Program-made: the position numbers and the translations under genes
The notes under the pieces: generated by a model
Seen by the model: only the letters and a program-made list of their open reading frames with translations
Database searches by the model: none
Told to the model about the DNA's origin: nothing
Source of the DNA: Sphingomonas sp. UNC305MFCol5.2
GTDB lineage: Bacteria; Pseudomonadota; Alphaproteobacteria; Sphingomonadales; Sphingomonadaceae
Assembly (NCBI RefSeq): GCF_000712135.1
Contig: NZ_JOOE01000001.1
Location: 1,116,001 to 1,180,000 of the forward strand
Reading direction: 5' to 3'
DNA: 64,000 bases
Part shown: piece by piece, positions 16,330-24,986 of the stretch
Layout of the letters: each line of letters starts with the position of its first letter
Position numbering within the stretch: the first letter of the stretch is position 1

Positions 16330-18828
16330 ATGAAGGTCGCATATCCTGTTCGTGCCGGGCTGTTCGCGCTGCTCGTCAGCTGTAGCACCGCCGCGCTCGC
16401 GCAAACCAGCACCGAAAGCGCCGCGCCCGAAGCCGAGGCGCAGGACGGCGAAATCGTCGTCACCGGCCGCGCCGGCGCGGGCGAGCGGACGCGGGTCGAG
16501 ACCAGCTACGCGCTCACGTCGATCGACAATGACGCGCTGCGCTCGCGCGCCGCATCGAGCGTGACCGAGACGCTCAAGTCGGTCCCCGGTTTCTGGGTCG
16601 AGGCTTCGGGCGGCGAAGGCAGCGGCAATGTTCGCGCGCGCGGCATCCCGGTCGACGGTTTCGGCTCGATCAACCTGCTCGAGGACGGGCTGCCGGTGCA
16701 GCATGACCCCTCGCTCGGCTATCTCAACGCCGACCAAGCGTTCCGTATGGATGAATCGATCGAGCGCGTCGAAGTCGTCCGCGGCGGCCCCTCGTCGATC
16801 TTCTATCCCAACGCTCCCGGCGGCGTGGTCAACTTCATCACCCGCAAGCCCGGCGATTCGATCTCGGGCGTCGCACGCGTCCTCTATGGCCCGACCGCCG
16901 AGCTCTACCGTTTCGATGGCTGGGTCGGTGCGCCGATCGGCGGCGGCTGGGGCCTGAGCGTCGGCGGCTTCTACCGCAACGAGCAGGGCGTGCGCGATCC
17001 AGGCTTCACCGGCAACAAGGGCGGCCAGATCCGCGCGGACCTGCATGGCGATTTCGGCAACGGCAGCACCACCTTCAGCTACAAGCATCTCGACGACCAC
17101 GCGATCTTCTACACCGGCATCCCGCTGACCAAGGACAGCAAGGGCGACATCGTCGGCCTGCCCGGCTTCGATCCGCATTACGGCACCACTGCGAGCCGCG
17201 CGGTAGAGCGGATGACGCTCAAGAGCGCCACCGGCCCGGTCGATTTCCGCGAATCCGACGGCACCAGCATCCGGCTCGATCAGCTCAGCTGGCTGAGCGA
17301 CTGGGAGTTCGGCGATGGCTGGAAGATCTCGAACAATCTGCGCTACCGGGATTCGCGCACGGTGCGCAACGGCGTCTATCCAGCGTCGGTGAGCACCGCG
17401 ACGGCGCTCCTCGACACCTATCGCAGCCAGGTGCTCGCCGCCTATCCGGGCGCGACCAGCATCCAGCTGCGCTATGTGGATGGCGGCACGCCCTTCGACG
17501 TGACCGGCCAGAACGGCAATGGCGACGTGTTCATCAACGCCGCGCGCCCGGTGACGGTCGAGGAAAGCGAATTGCTCGACGATCTGCGCCTCGCCCGCAG
17601 CTTCGCGATGGGCGGCACCACGCACGATTTCGCGATCGGCGCCTATTACGCCTACATCAAGGAGACCTTCACGCGCTATTCCGCCTCGACGCTCCAGGAC
17701 GTGTCGGGCAATTCACGCCTGCTCGATCTGGTCGCGCTCAACGCCGCGGGCCAGATCGTCGGCGCGCTCACCGACAAGGGCGTCGCGCGCTACGGCTCCG
17801 AATTCGCCAACGGCTATGGCTCGTCGAACACGATCGCACTCTACGCTTCGGACGAATGGCAGCTCACGCCGGCGCTGCGCATCGACGGCGGCGTGCGCTG
17901 GGAGAAGGTGAGCACGCGCGGCGCGCAGGAAGGCAACCGCACCGTCAACCTCGGCGATCCGACCACGCTCGCCGATAACACGGTGCTCACCGGCAACGGC
18001 GTGTTCACGCCTTATAATCGCGACTTCGACCGGGTGGGCTGGACGCTCGGCGCCAATTGGCAGTTCACCCGCGGCGCCGGGCTGTTCGCACGCTACACCT
18101 CGGCCTTCCGCCTGCCGAGCGTCGGCAGCTTCATCACCAACGCCACCGCGCAGCCGGTGACCCAGGGGATAAAGATGTGGGAAGCGGGGCTCAAATACGC
18201 TTCGCCTCTGGTCAGCCTCTACGCCACTGCGTTCCTGACCGACTTCGACTCTTATTCGATCGGCAACACCCAGTTCAATCCGGCGACCAACGGCTACACT
18301 CAGCAGACCGTGTACACCGATACCCGCGCCTACGGCGTCGAGTTCGAGGGCACGCTGCGCCCGGTCGCCTGGTTCGATTTCACGCTCAACGGAACCTGGC
18401 AGAACCCCACCTTCCGCAACCTGAAATATAACGAGCTGTCGGGCACCACGCTGATCCCGCGCGATTATAGCGGCAACCAGCTCCTCCGCGTTCCCCGCCT
18501 CGCACTGCGTGCCACTCCGGCGGTCACGCTGTTCGACAATCGCTTCCGCGCACAGGTGGACGTCGAGCATTATACCAAGCGCTATGCCGATGCGGCCAAC
18601 ACCTCGCAGCTGCCCGCTTACACCGTGATCAACGCCAGCGTCCGTCTGGGTGTGACCGACCAGATCAGCCTCTGGGCCTATGGCGACAACCTCACCAACA
18701 CGATCGGCCTGACCGAGGGCAATCCGCGCGCGGGCGAACTGACCAGCGGCCAGGCCAACGACCTGCTGTTCATCGGCCGTCCGATCGTGGGCCGCAATGT
18801 CCGCTTCGCGGTGGACTTCAAGTTCTGA
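16330..18828 (+). CDS. TonB-dependent receptor
   Basis: An 832-residue outer-membrane receptor. A signal peptide ends about residue 25 (AALAQ), followed by a TonB box EIVVTGR, a plug domain with SVPGFWVEASGG and ERVEVVRGGPSS, GGVVNFITRKPG, and a long beta-barrel ending in the classical C-terminal phenylalanine (RFAVDFKF). The substrate is unknown; the barrel resembles the siderophore/Fe(III)-citrate FecA-like branch only in general pattern. Its stop shares bases with the start of the following PHP hydrolase (TGATG), which suggests they handle the same compound. Confidence 0.93.
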   Translation: MKVAYPVRAGLFALLVSCSTAALAQTSTESAAPEAEAQDGEIVVTGRAGAGERTRVETSYALTSIDNDALRSRAASSVTETLKSVPGFWVEASGGEGSGNVRARGIPVDGFGSINLLEDGLPVQHDPSLGYLNADQAFRMDESIERVEVVRGGPSSIFYPNAPGGVVNFITRKPGDSISGVARVLYGPTAELYRFDGWVGAPIGGGWGLSVGGFYRNEQGVRDPGFTGNKGGQIRADLHGDFGNGSTTFSYKHLDDHAIFYTGIPLTKDSKGDIVGLPGFDPHYGTTASRAVERMTLKSATGPVDFRESDGTSIRLDQLSWLSDWEFGDGWKISNNLRYRDSRTVRNGVYPASVSTATALLDTYRSQVLAAYPGATSIQLRYVDGGTPFDVTGQNGNGDVFINAARPVTVEESELLDDLRLARSFAMGGTTHDFAIGAYYAYIKETFTRYSASTLQDVSGNSRLLDLVALNAAGQIVGALTDKGVARYGSEFANGYGSSNTIALYASDEWQLTPALRIDGGVRWEKVSTRGAQEGNRTVNLGDPTTLADNTVLTGNGVFTPYNRDFDRVGWTLGANWQFTRGAGLFARYTSAFRLPSVGSFITNATAQPVTQGIKMWEAGLKYASPLVSLYATAFLTDFDSYSIGNTQFNPATNGYTQQTVYTDTRAYGVEFEGTLRPVAWFDFTLNGTWQNPTFRNLKYNELSGTTLIPRDYSGNQLLRVPRLALRATPAVTLFDNRFRAQVDVEHYTKRYADAANTSQLPAYTVINASVRLGVTDQISLWAYGDNLTNTIGLTEGNPRAGELTSGQANDLLFIGRPIVGRNVRFAVDFKF

Positions 18829-20270
18829 TGCGCTTCCTCGCGCCTGCGCTGCTCGCCCTTCTCGTTCCCGGCGCGGCGGCGGCGCAGGACGCGGTCTTCA
18901 CCGGCGAGATCACCGGTGCCGACCATCAGCACTACAAGCCGGTTCCGTTCGATGTCCCCGCGGGCGTCGAACGGATCACCGTCACTCTGACCTACGACAA
19001 AGCCAACAAGACCGTCGTCGACATGGGCGTGTGGGACCCGGAGCGCTTCCGCGGCTGGAGCGGCGGCACGCGCGACCGCTTCACCCTCGCCCCCAGCGAC
19101 GCCACGCCCGGCTACCTCACCGGCGCGCTGCCCGCGGGCCGCTGGCAGCTGATGCTCGGCGTCCCCAATGCGCGCGCAAACAGCCGCGCCGCTTATCGCG
19201 TGACGGTGGATTTCGACCGTGCCGGCGGCACCCATGCGAGCGAGCGGATCGCCGACGCGCCGCTCAATCCCGCGTCCGGCTGGTATCGCGGCGACTTTCA
19301 CATGCACGACGCCAACAGCGACGGCAGCTGCTCCAGCCAGAGCGGCAAGCGTGTCCCCTGCCCGCTGTTCCGCACCGTCGAGGCCGCGGCCAAGGCCGGG
19401 CTCGATTTCGCCGCGGTCACCGATCACAACACGACGGCGCATTTCGGCGGGCTGCGCGAACTCCAGCCCTATTTCGACCGGACATTGCTGATCCCCGGGA
19501 CCGAGATCACCACCTTCGGCGGCCACGCCAACATCTTTGGCGAGCGCCGCTTCGTCGATTTCCGCGTCGGCGCCGCCGTTCCCGACATCGCCGCTTTGAC
19601 TCGCGACGTCGCCGCAGCGGGCGCGATCCTGTCGATCAACCACCCCGCGCTGCCTTCGGGCGAAGCCTGCATGGGCTGCGGCTGGATCTGGCCGAACACC
19701 GACTGGAACCGCGTCACTGCGATCGAGGCGATCAACAGCACGATCACGACCGGCCCGCTCGCCGGCATCGGCTTCTGGTATGCCCGGCTCAACGAAGGCC
19801 ATCGCCTGACCGGCATCGCCGGGAGCGACAATCACGATCCAGACGCACCCGAAGGCAAGGCCCCGATCGGCCGCCCGACCACGGTGGTCCATGCGCCCGA
19901 ACTGTCGCTCGCGGGCATCCTCGCGGGGATCCGGGCAGGCAATGTCTTCATCGACGTCGCCGGCACGCGCAACCGTCTCCTCGAAGTGACTGCGGCGGCG
20001 GGCAAGTCGAAGGCGGTGATGGGCGGGACGATCGCCGGCGATGCCGGGCTGCGCATCCACGCCCATGCCGTCGGCGTCGGCGGGGCCAGCGCCGAGCTTG
20101 TCGTCAACGGCGCGGTGGCGGCGCAATCGCCGGTCGCCGGCGACGACGCGCATGTCGAATTCCCGCTCGCGCCGCGAAGCTGCGGCTGGGCAGCGGTCAA
20201 CGTGCGCGACGGCGAGGGGCGTCCGCTGCTGGTCGGAAACCCGATCTATCTGACCTGCCGGCGATCATAG
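18828..20270 (+). CDS. Secreted CehA/McbA-type PHP-domain metallohydrolase
   Basis: A 480-residue protein with a signal peptide (cleavage near AAAAQ, residue 19-20), an N-terminal beta-sandwich of about 130 residues and a PHP-type metal hydrolase domain. Metal-ligand motifs in order are DFHMHDANSDG, FAAVTDHNTTAHF, IPGTEITTFGGHANIFG, SINHPAL and GSDNHDP. CehA/McbA relatives include carbaryl hydrolases and phosphoesterase-like proteins; the substrate here is unknown. The C-terminal part (about 370-480) has a second beta-rich region. The ATG overlaps the upstream receptor stop, so the two are co-translated and likely act on one nutrient in the periplasm. Confidence 0.88.
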   Translation: MRFLAPALLALLVPGAAAAQDAVFTGEITGADHQHYKPVPFDVPAGVERITVTLTYDKANKTVVDMGVWDPERFRGWSGGTRDRFTLAPSDATPGYLTGALPAGRWQLMLGVPNARANSRAAYRVTVDFDRAGGTHASERIADAPLNPASGWYRGDFHMHDANSDGSCSSQSGKRVPCPLFRTVEAAAKAGLDFAAVTDHNTTAHFGGLRELQPYFDRTLLIPGTEITTFGGHANIFGERRFVDFRVGAAVPDIAALTRDVAAAGAILSINHPALPSGEACMGCGWIWPNTDWNRVTAIEAINSTITTGPLAGIGFWYARLNEGHRLTGIAGSDNHDPDAPEGKAPIGRPTTVVHAPELSLAGILAGIRAGNVFIDVAGTRNRLLEVTAAAGKSKAVMGGTIAGDAGLRIHAHAVGVGGASAELVVNGAVAAQSPVAGDDAHVEFPLAPRSCGWAAVNVRDGEGRPLLVGNPIYLTCRRS

Positions 20271-20287
20271 GGCGGAAACAACTATCT

Positions 20288-20440
20288 CCCCTCCCTGCTC
20301 GCAGGGAGGGGCTGGGGGTGGGTGCGCGCGTCTGCGCGCCTAAAAAGAATCTCCAACCGGCAGCAAATTGGCACGGGCCGGGGCATCGAGCCCCAGCCCG
20401 TGCTACCCACCCCTAACCCCTCCCTTACAGGGAGGAGGAA
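20288..20440. repeat. Composite multi-hairpin intergenic repeat
   Basis: Four hairpins sit side by side between two convergent genes. The first has 11-bp arms at 20288-20298/20301-20311. The second is a short GCGCGC hairpin near 20324-20340. The third has 14-base arms at 20371-20384/20390-20403 with one mismatch. The fourth (CCTCCCT/AGGGAGG type) is at about 20418-20438. The outer halves (GGGGGTGGGT and ACCCACCCC) are also complementary. It may act as a bidirectional terminator, but its size suggests a dispersed repeat. Confidence 0.75.
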
Positions 20441-20450
20441 GAATCCCGGC

Positions 20451-20948
20451 CTATCGCGCTTTCGACGACGGCGTCGGCGCAGGCGTGGGAGACGCCCTAC
20501 GCGCCGCCCAGTCATAGGCGCCCGGTCCTGCGCACCCCCTCAGCGTCCGGTCGCCGATCCGCACCTCGGCGGTCAGCGGCAGCGTTTCCTTGCCTGCCTG
20601 ACACGCCTTGGCGGTTAGCGTGATCGTCACCGGCTCGCCCTTCGGCGTCTGCGTCTCAAAACGCGCGGTGTCGCCCGCCAGCTTCGGCGAGATCGGATAG
20701 AAATCCGTGGGGCTCGCCTTGGGCGCATCCGCGAAAGCGATCGTCCCCGGCGCGATGTAGATCGCCCAATAGGGCGCGCTTCCGGTCGCGCGGATCGGCT
20801 TGTCGAGATCGACTCCGCCCAGCATCGGGCCCGGCGTGGGCGTCGGAGTAGGCACCGCGCTGTTGTTCGCCACGTCCTCGCCGCCGCCGCATGCCGCGAG
20901 CGTCAGCGCCAGTCCCATCGTCAGCAACAGCCGCATGCGTTTCTCCAT
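20451..20948 (-). CDS. Putative lipoprotein
   Basis: A 165-residue protein with a basic start, a hydrophobic stretch and a lipobox LAAC followed by GGGED, so it should be lipid-anchored. After a Pro/Thr-rich linker comes a globular region containing TGSAPYWAIYIAPGTIAF, RFETQTPKG and a Cys pair (AKACQAG, LRGCAGPGAYDW). The region from GSAPYW onward resembles the heat-shock/HslJ-linked and COG3650-type small envelope proteins, but I cannot assign it. The ATG at 20948 has an AGGAG ribosome site five bases upstream. Confidence 0.78.
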   Translation of the reverse strand: MEKRMRLLLTMGLALTLAACGGGEDVANNSAVPTPTPTPGPMLGGVDLDKPIRATGSAPYWAIYIAPGTIAFADAPKASPTDFYPISPKLAGDTARFETQTPKGEPVTITLTAKACQAGKETLPLTAEVRIGDRTLRGCAGPGAYDWAARRASPTPAPTPSSKAR

Positions 20949-21005
20949 CGCTCCTGTCCTGCGAAGCCGGCGCGCGCGGGTCAAGTCGGTTTCCTACAAG
21001 ACGAT

Positions 21006-21020
21006 GTTCTGCTATTGTTC
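21006..21020. promoter_or_regulatory. LexA (SOS) box
   Basis: GTTC-TGCTATT-GTTC is an exact match to the alphaproteobacterial LexA operator GTTC-N7-GTTC. It ends six bases before the ATG of the Y-family polymerase, where it would overlap the promoter or transcription start. The divergent lipoprotein gene starts about 60 bases on the other side. Confidence 0.85.
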
Positions 21021-21026
21021 CCAGAT

Positions 21027-22442
21027 ATGAGTCGCGCTGTCCCCGCTTCGGCCTTGGGCGCCGTTCCGCGCAGCGCAATAATCGATCCCGCAGTTGAAAC
21101 TTTTGTTCACGATTCGCGGGAAAAGTGCGAAGTTAAGCTCGGCATTTCCAACATCCTGGCCTTCCCGCCCCGCCCGCTGCGCTGGTTGTTCCTCGATCTG
21201 AACAGCTATTTCGCGAGCGTCGAGCAGCAGCTAGATCCGGCGCTCCGCGGCAAGCCGGTGATCGTCGCGCCCGTCGATGCCGACACCACCGTCGCGATCG
21301 CCGCCTCGGTCGAGGCCAAGCGCTACGGCATCTCCACAGGCACCCCGGTGTGGGAAGCGAAGCGCAAGTGCCGCGACATCTTGATCGCCCCGGCGCGGCA
21401 CGAGAAATATGTCGAGTTCCACGACGCGATCATCGCCGAGATCTGGAAGCACATTCCCGTCACCCATGTGTGCAGCATCGATGAAGTGGCATGCCGCCTG
21501 CTCGACAACGAGAATTCGCCCGAAGCCGCGGTCGCGCTGGCGAAGCGGATCAAGGCTGGCATCCGCGCGCAGGTCGGCGAATGCCTCACCAGCTCGGTCG
21601 GCATCGCGCCCAACCGGCTGCTCGCCAAACTGGCTTCCGACTTGCAGAAACCCGACGGGCTGGTGGTGTTTACTGCCGACCAGCTCCCGCATCGGCTCTA
21701 CGATCTCAAGCTGCGCGAGATCGCCGGGATCGGCGCCAAGATGGAGCGCCGGCTCGCGCAGGACGGCATCCTCGACATCCGCCAGCTCTGCGAGCGGCGC
21801 CCGCGCGACGCCGGCACTGCCTGGGGCGGTACCAATGGCGATCGGCTCTGGTATCTGCTCCACGGCGTCGAGCTGCCCGAGAAGCCGACGCAGAGCCGGA
21901 CGATCGGCCACAGCCACGTCCTTTCGCCCAGCAAGCGCGGGCTCGAGCCGACCCGCCTGACTGCGCGCCGCCTCGCGCTCAAGGCCGCGAGCCGGTTGCG
22001 CCGCAAGGGCTATCGCAGCCGCCTGCTCGTGCTCCACGGCAAGTTCGAGGACGACAAGTCCAACTGGCGCGCCGCGATCAAGCTGCCGAGCACGCAGGAC
22101 AGTTTCGTCATCCTCTCGGCGCTGGATACGCTCTTCCCTCGCCTCGCCGAGGCCGGGCGCGCGCGTGCCGGTGGTTTTCGCCTCCGCATGGTCGGCGTCA
22201 CGCTCTGCGAGATCGAGACGGTCGAGGGCGAGCAGGGCTCGCTGTTCGCCGCGCTCGATCCCGACGATCCGCTGGCGCGCGAGACGCGCACGCTCTCGCT
22301 CAGCCGCGCGATGGACCGGATCAACGAGAAGTTCGGCCGCCATGCCGTCAGCGTCGGCCCGCTGAACGGCGGGCGCATCGACGCAGTGGGGACGAAGATC
22401 GCCTTCGGGAGAATCCCGGATCTGGACGAATTTCACGAATAG
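21027..22442 (+). CDS. Y-family DNA polymerase (DinB/ImpB-MucB-SamB family)
   Basis: A 471-residue translesion polymerase. Catalytic-palm motifs are LFLDLNSYFASVEQQ (first metal Asp) and the SIDEVA motif with the Asp-Glu pair, followed by VGIAPNRLLAKLASDLQKPDG and the HhH region LREIAGIGAKMERRL. The little-finger region begins near RTIGHSHVLSP. Classical DinB has DMDAFYASVE; DLNSYFASVEQQ marks a divergent subgroup often annotated simply as ImpB/MucB/SamB. The ATG at 21027 follows a LexA box, so it is an SOS gene. It is not accompanied by imuA or dnaE2. Confidence 0.88.
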   Translation: MSRAVPASALGAVPRSAIIDPAVETFVHDSREKCEVKLGISNILAFPPRPLRWLFLDLNSYFASVEQQLDPALRGKPVIVAPVDADTTVAIAASVEAKRYGISTGTPVWEAKRKCRDILIAPARHEKYVEFHDAIIAEIWKHIPVTHVCSIDEVACRLLDNENSPEAAVALAKRIKAGIRAQVGECLTSSVGIAPNRLLAKLASDLQKPDGLVVFTADQLPHRLYDLKLREIAGIGAKMERRLAQDGILDIRQLCERRPRDAGTAWGGTNGDRLWYLLHGVELPEKPTQSRTIGHSHVLSPSKRGLEPTRLTARRLALKAASRLRRKGYRSRLLVLHGKFEDDKSNWRAAIKLPSTQDSFVILSALDTLFPRLAEAGRARAGGFRLRMVGVTLCEIETVEGEQGSLFAALDPDDPLARETRTLSLSRAMDRINEKFGRHAVSVGPLNGGRIDAVGTKIAFGRIPDLDEFHE

Positions 22443-22556
22443 AGTTCACATGGGGGAAACAATCGGCGTGTTACGTTGCGGCGCAGCACAATAATGTGAC
22501 CTTGTATCACGAATCGCTTGACGATTCTTGCCACCTGTCCGAAAGCAATTCCCGCT

Positions 22557-22943
22557 ATGAAGAACCCCTCCCTTATTGCCGCCGCCGCTTTTGCGCTTCT
22601 GTCACTTGCCGCATGCGGCAGCCAGGCTCCCGAGGAAGTGAGCAGCACCGCGCCCGATCCCATGGCGTCGCAGCTCGCCAATGCCGCGCCGATCGAGCTT
22701 CCGCCTGCGATCGCCGAGAGCGTTACGCTGCGCTGCGGCGACAACAGCCTCGTCTATGTCGACTTCTTCCAGGGCAACAAGCAGGTCCAGCTGAAGACCG
22801 AGAAGGGTGGCCCCGCCACCATGCTCAAGGCGCCCGAAGCCGGCCAGCCCTTCGAGGCCGCAGGCGGCTACAAGCTCACCGGCACCTCGAAGAACGTCAG
22901 CGTCACGCTTCCCGGCAAGCCCGCCAAGACCTGTCACGCCTGA
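22557..22943 (+). CDS. Small putative lipoprotein
   Basis: A 128-residue protein with a signal peptide and lipobox LAACG near residue 20, then an Ala/Pro-rich linker and a small domain with VTLRCGDNSLVYVDFFQGNKQV and a final Cys (KTCHA), which may form a disulfide. The central part resembles MliC-type lysozyme-inhibitor or C-type lysozyme-inhibitor domains in length and pattern, but the match is not certain. It is followed by a strong terminator and so is probably a single-gene unit. Confidence 0.75.
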   Translation: MKNPSLIAAAAFALLSLAACGSQAPEEVSSTAPDPMASQLANAAPIELPPAIAESVTLRCGDNSLVYVDFFQGNKQVQLKTEKGGPATMLKAPEAGQPFEAAGGYKLTGTSKNVSVTLPGKPAKTCHA

Positions 22944-22966
22944 AACGCGACCGATTAGTCATTTCC

Positions 22967-23001
22967 AAGGGCCGGCGGGGCTTCCCCGCCGGCCCTTTTT
23001 C
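22967..23001 (+). terminator. Rho-independent terminator after the small lipoprotein gene
   Basis: A perfect 14-bp stem (22967-22980 with 22984-22997) and three-base loop, followed by a run of T, lies 24 bases after the stop at 22943. Confidence 0.92.
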
Positions 23002-23036
23002 ATGCCAGCGTGCGCGCGGCGCCGGGAGGGACTCGC

Positions 23037-23762
23037 TTGGCTACGATCGCAGTGTACAGCCTGAAGGGCGGCGTCGGTAAGACCACGCTGACGGTCAACC
23101 TCGCCTGGGCCGCCGCGCGCTCGGCGCGGCGGACCTTGCTGTGGGACCTCGATCCCCAGGCGGCGTCGACTTTCCTGCTCGAAGGCCAGGCGAGTGGCCG
23201 CAACGAGGCGCAGGCGATCTTCACCCGCGATGTCGGCCCCGCCAAGCTCGCCCGGCATACCGGGATCGATCGGCTCGACCTGATCGCCGCCGACACGTCA
23301 CTGCGCTCGCTCGATCGGACCTTCCACGAACTCGACAAGAAGAAGCGCCTCGCCAAATTGCTCGGCGCGCTGGCCGAATCCTATGATCGCGTGCTGCTCG
23401 ATTGTCCGCCTGGGCTTACCGAAACCAGCGAGCAAGTGATGCGCGCCGCCGACCTGATCGTCGTCCCCGTCATCCCCTCGCCGCTCTCGATGCGCGCGCT
23501 GGCCGAAGTCGAGAACCATCTCGGACGGCGCGGCAAGGTGCCGCTGATGCCCGTCCATTCGATGGTCGACCGGCGCCGCAAGCTGCACGGCGAGGCGCTC
23601 GCCGCGCATCCGGACTGGCCGGTAATCCCGATGGCGAGCGTCGTCGAAACCATGACCGTGCACCGCCGGCCGCTCGGCGCCTTCGCACCGCGCAGCCCGG
23701 CCACGCAGGCATTCGCATCGCTTTGGCAAGCGATCGAACGCCGGCTGGCCTCCGCGCGTTGA
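23037..23762 (+). CDS. ParA/MinD-family ATPase (orphan)
   Basis: A 241-residue protein with the deviant Walker A motif LKGGVGKTTLTVNLA, Walker A' / switch DLDPQAAST and Walker B-like RVLLDCPPGLTE, so it is a ParA/Soj-type ATPase that may dimerise on membranes or DNA. The TTG at 23037 is preferred as start because GGGAGGG lies about seven bases upstream; a GTG nine codons earlier is possible. No ParB or chemotaxis partner is nearby; the next gene, aat, follows seven bases after the stop. A cargo-positioning role is possible but unproven. Confidence 0.88.
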   Translation: MATIAVYSLKGGVGKTTLTVNLAWAAARSARRTLLWDLDPQAASTFLLEGQASGRNEAQAIFTRDVGPAKLARHTGIDRLDLIAADTSLRSLDRTFHELDKKKRLAKLLGALAESYDRVLLDCPPGLTETSEQVMRAADLIVVPVIPSPLSMRALAEVENHLGRRGKVPLMPVHSMVDRRRKLHGEALAAHPDWPVIPMASVVETMTVHRRPLGAFAPRSPATQAFASLWQAIERRLASAR

Positions 23763-23769
23763 GGCGGAG

Positions 23770-24522
23770 ATGACTCGCGCGCTCCCGCCCCAGCCGGATC
23801 TCGATCCCGATCTCGTGCTGCGCGCTTATGCAATGGGCGTATTCCCGATGGCGGATCACCGGATGGCGTCGAGCGTCTATTGGGTGGAGCCCAAGCTGCG
23901 CGGCATCCTCCCGCTCGACGGTTTCCATCTGTCGCGCTCGCTCCGCAAGACGATCCTCGCCGAGCGATTCCGCGTCACCGCCGACACGGCATTCGAACGC
24001 ATCATCCAGCTCTGCGCCGAATCCGCGACCGACCGGCCCGATACCTGGATCAACGGCCCGATCGAGCGCGTCTTCATGGAGCTCCATCGCCGCGGCTTCG
24101 CGCATTCGATCGAGTGCTGGGACGGCGATCGGCTCGCCGGGGGGCTCTACGGCCTCGCGCTCGGCAAGGCGTTCTTCGGCGAATCGATGGTCACCCGGGT
24201 ACGCGATGCCTCCAAGGTTGCGTTCGCGCATCTCGTCGCGCGGTTGAAGGCGGGCGGCTTCACCTTGCTCGATTGCCAGTTCCAGACCGGGCATCTCGCC
24301 ACGCTCGGCGCGGTCGAAGTGCCCCGCGACGATTACGTGGTGTTGCTGGGCGCAGCGCTCGGCGATTCGACGGCGGGGCTCTCGGTGGGCGCACCTTCGG
24401 TCGACGGCGATTTCTCCGCGCTGGAACGGTTGCCGGAGCCGCCGCCAGCCGAAGGTGCGGGCACCGTGTCGGGTCCGCTGTCGCGGAAGGTCATCGCGCA
24501 GCTCTTGGGCCACACGTCGTAG
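23770..24522 (+). CDS. aat: Leucyl/phenylalanyl-tRNA--protein transferase
   Basis: Aat adds Leu or Phe from aminoacyl-tRNA to N-terminal Lys/Arg of proteins, marking them for ClpAP via the N-end rule. The 250-residue product has LRAYAMGVFPMAD, VYWVEPKLRGILPLDGFH, LYGLALGKAFFGESMV, and LLDCQFQTGHLATLGA, all family motifs. The C-terminus (SGPLSRKVIAQLLGHTS) is typical of alphaproteobacterial Aat, so the end is genuine. Its last 190 bases overlap the convergent DUF2155 gene on the other strand. Confidence 0.95.
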   Translation: MTRALPPQPDLDPDLVLRAYAMGVFPMADHRMASSVYWVEPKLRGILPLDGFHLSRSLRKTILAERFRVTADTAFERIIQLCAESATDRPDTWINGPIERVFMELHRRGFAHSIECWDGDRLAGGLYGLALGKAFFGESMVTRVRDASKVAFAHLVARLKAGGFTLLDCQFQTGHLATLGAVEVPRDDYVVLLGAALGDSTAGLSVGAPSVDGDFSALERLPEPPPAEGAGTVSGPLSRKVIAQLLGHTS

Positions 24523-24986
24523 ATCGGGTGCTGGACGACGTTGAGCGCCGGCCGCTCCTTGTAGAGCCAGCCTGAGAAGACTCGCCGCCAGCTCTTGTCG
24601 AGCTGCTGCACATCGACCTGCACGAAGGCACCGGTGAGCTGATCGGCTTCCCAGGGCGCGGTCTTGTCGCAAGCGCGCAGCCGGACGATGACGTCGCCGA
24701 TCCGCGCCGCCTGACCGGGTTTGAGCTTGAATTCGCGCGCGACGCCGTTGCGCTTGTTGAGCAGGCCGAGCACCGCCTCGCGCTCGTTCATCGGCGTGGC
24801 GGCGGCGTTCAGCGCGCTGGTATCGGGGCCGACCGCCACGACTTCCGCGCCGCCCGTGGCATTGCCCGGTCCGGTGGTGATGATCAGATCGTCGGCGCTG
24901 TTATTGCCCGCTCCCTCGCCGCCCTTGCACGCGCCAAGTCCGAGCAGCAGCAGCGCTGCCGCCGCAGTTGCGGCGCCTTGCCTCAT
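24333..24986 (-). CDS. DUF2155 domain protein (putative lipoprotein)
   Basis: A 217-residue protein with a signal peptide and lipobox LGAC, a variable linker, and the DUF2155 core NKRNGVAREFKLKPGQ, VIVRLRACDKTAPWE and SGWLYKERPALNVVQHPIYDVWPKSC. Such proteins are known only from alphaproteobacteria and their function is unresolved. After the core there is a Ser/Pro/Glu-rich tail of about 60 residues, and that tail is encoded antisense to the end of aat. The start overlaps the NDUFA12 stop as ATGA. Confidence 0.88.
   Translation of the reverse strand: MRQGAATAAAALLLLGLGACKGGEGAGNNSADDLIITTGPGNATGGAEVVAVGPDTSALNAAATPMNEREAVLGLLNKRNGVAREFKLKPGQAARIGDVIVRLRACDKTAPWEADQLTGAFVQVDVQQLDKSWRRVFSGWLYKERPALNVVQHPIYDVWPKSCAMTFRDSGPDTVPAPSAGGGSGNRSSAEKSPSTEGAPTESPAVESPSAAPSNTT

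Noticed and set aside
16282..17625. 447-codon open frame opposite the TonB receptor
   Set aside because: Antisense frame of a GC-rich gene; the translation lacks any known motif.
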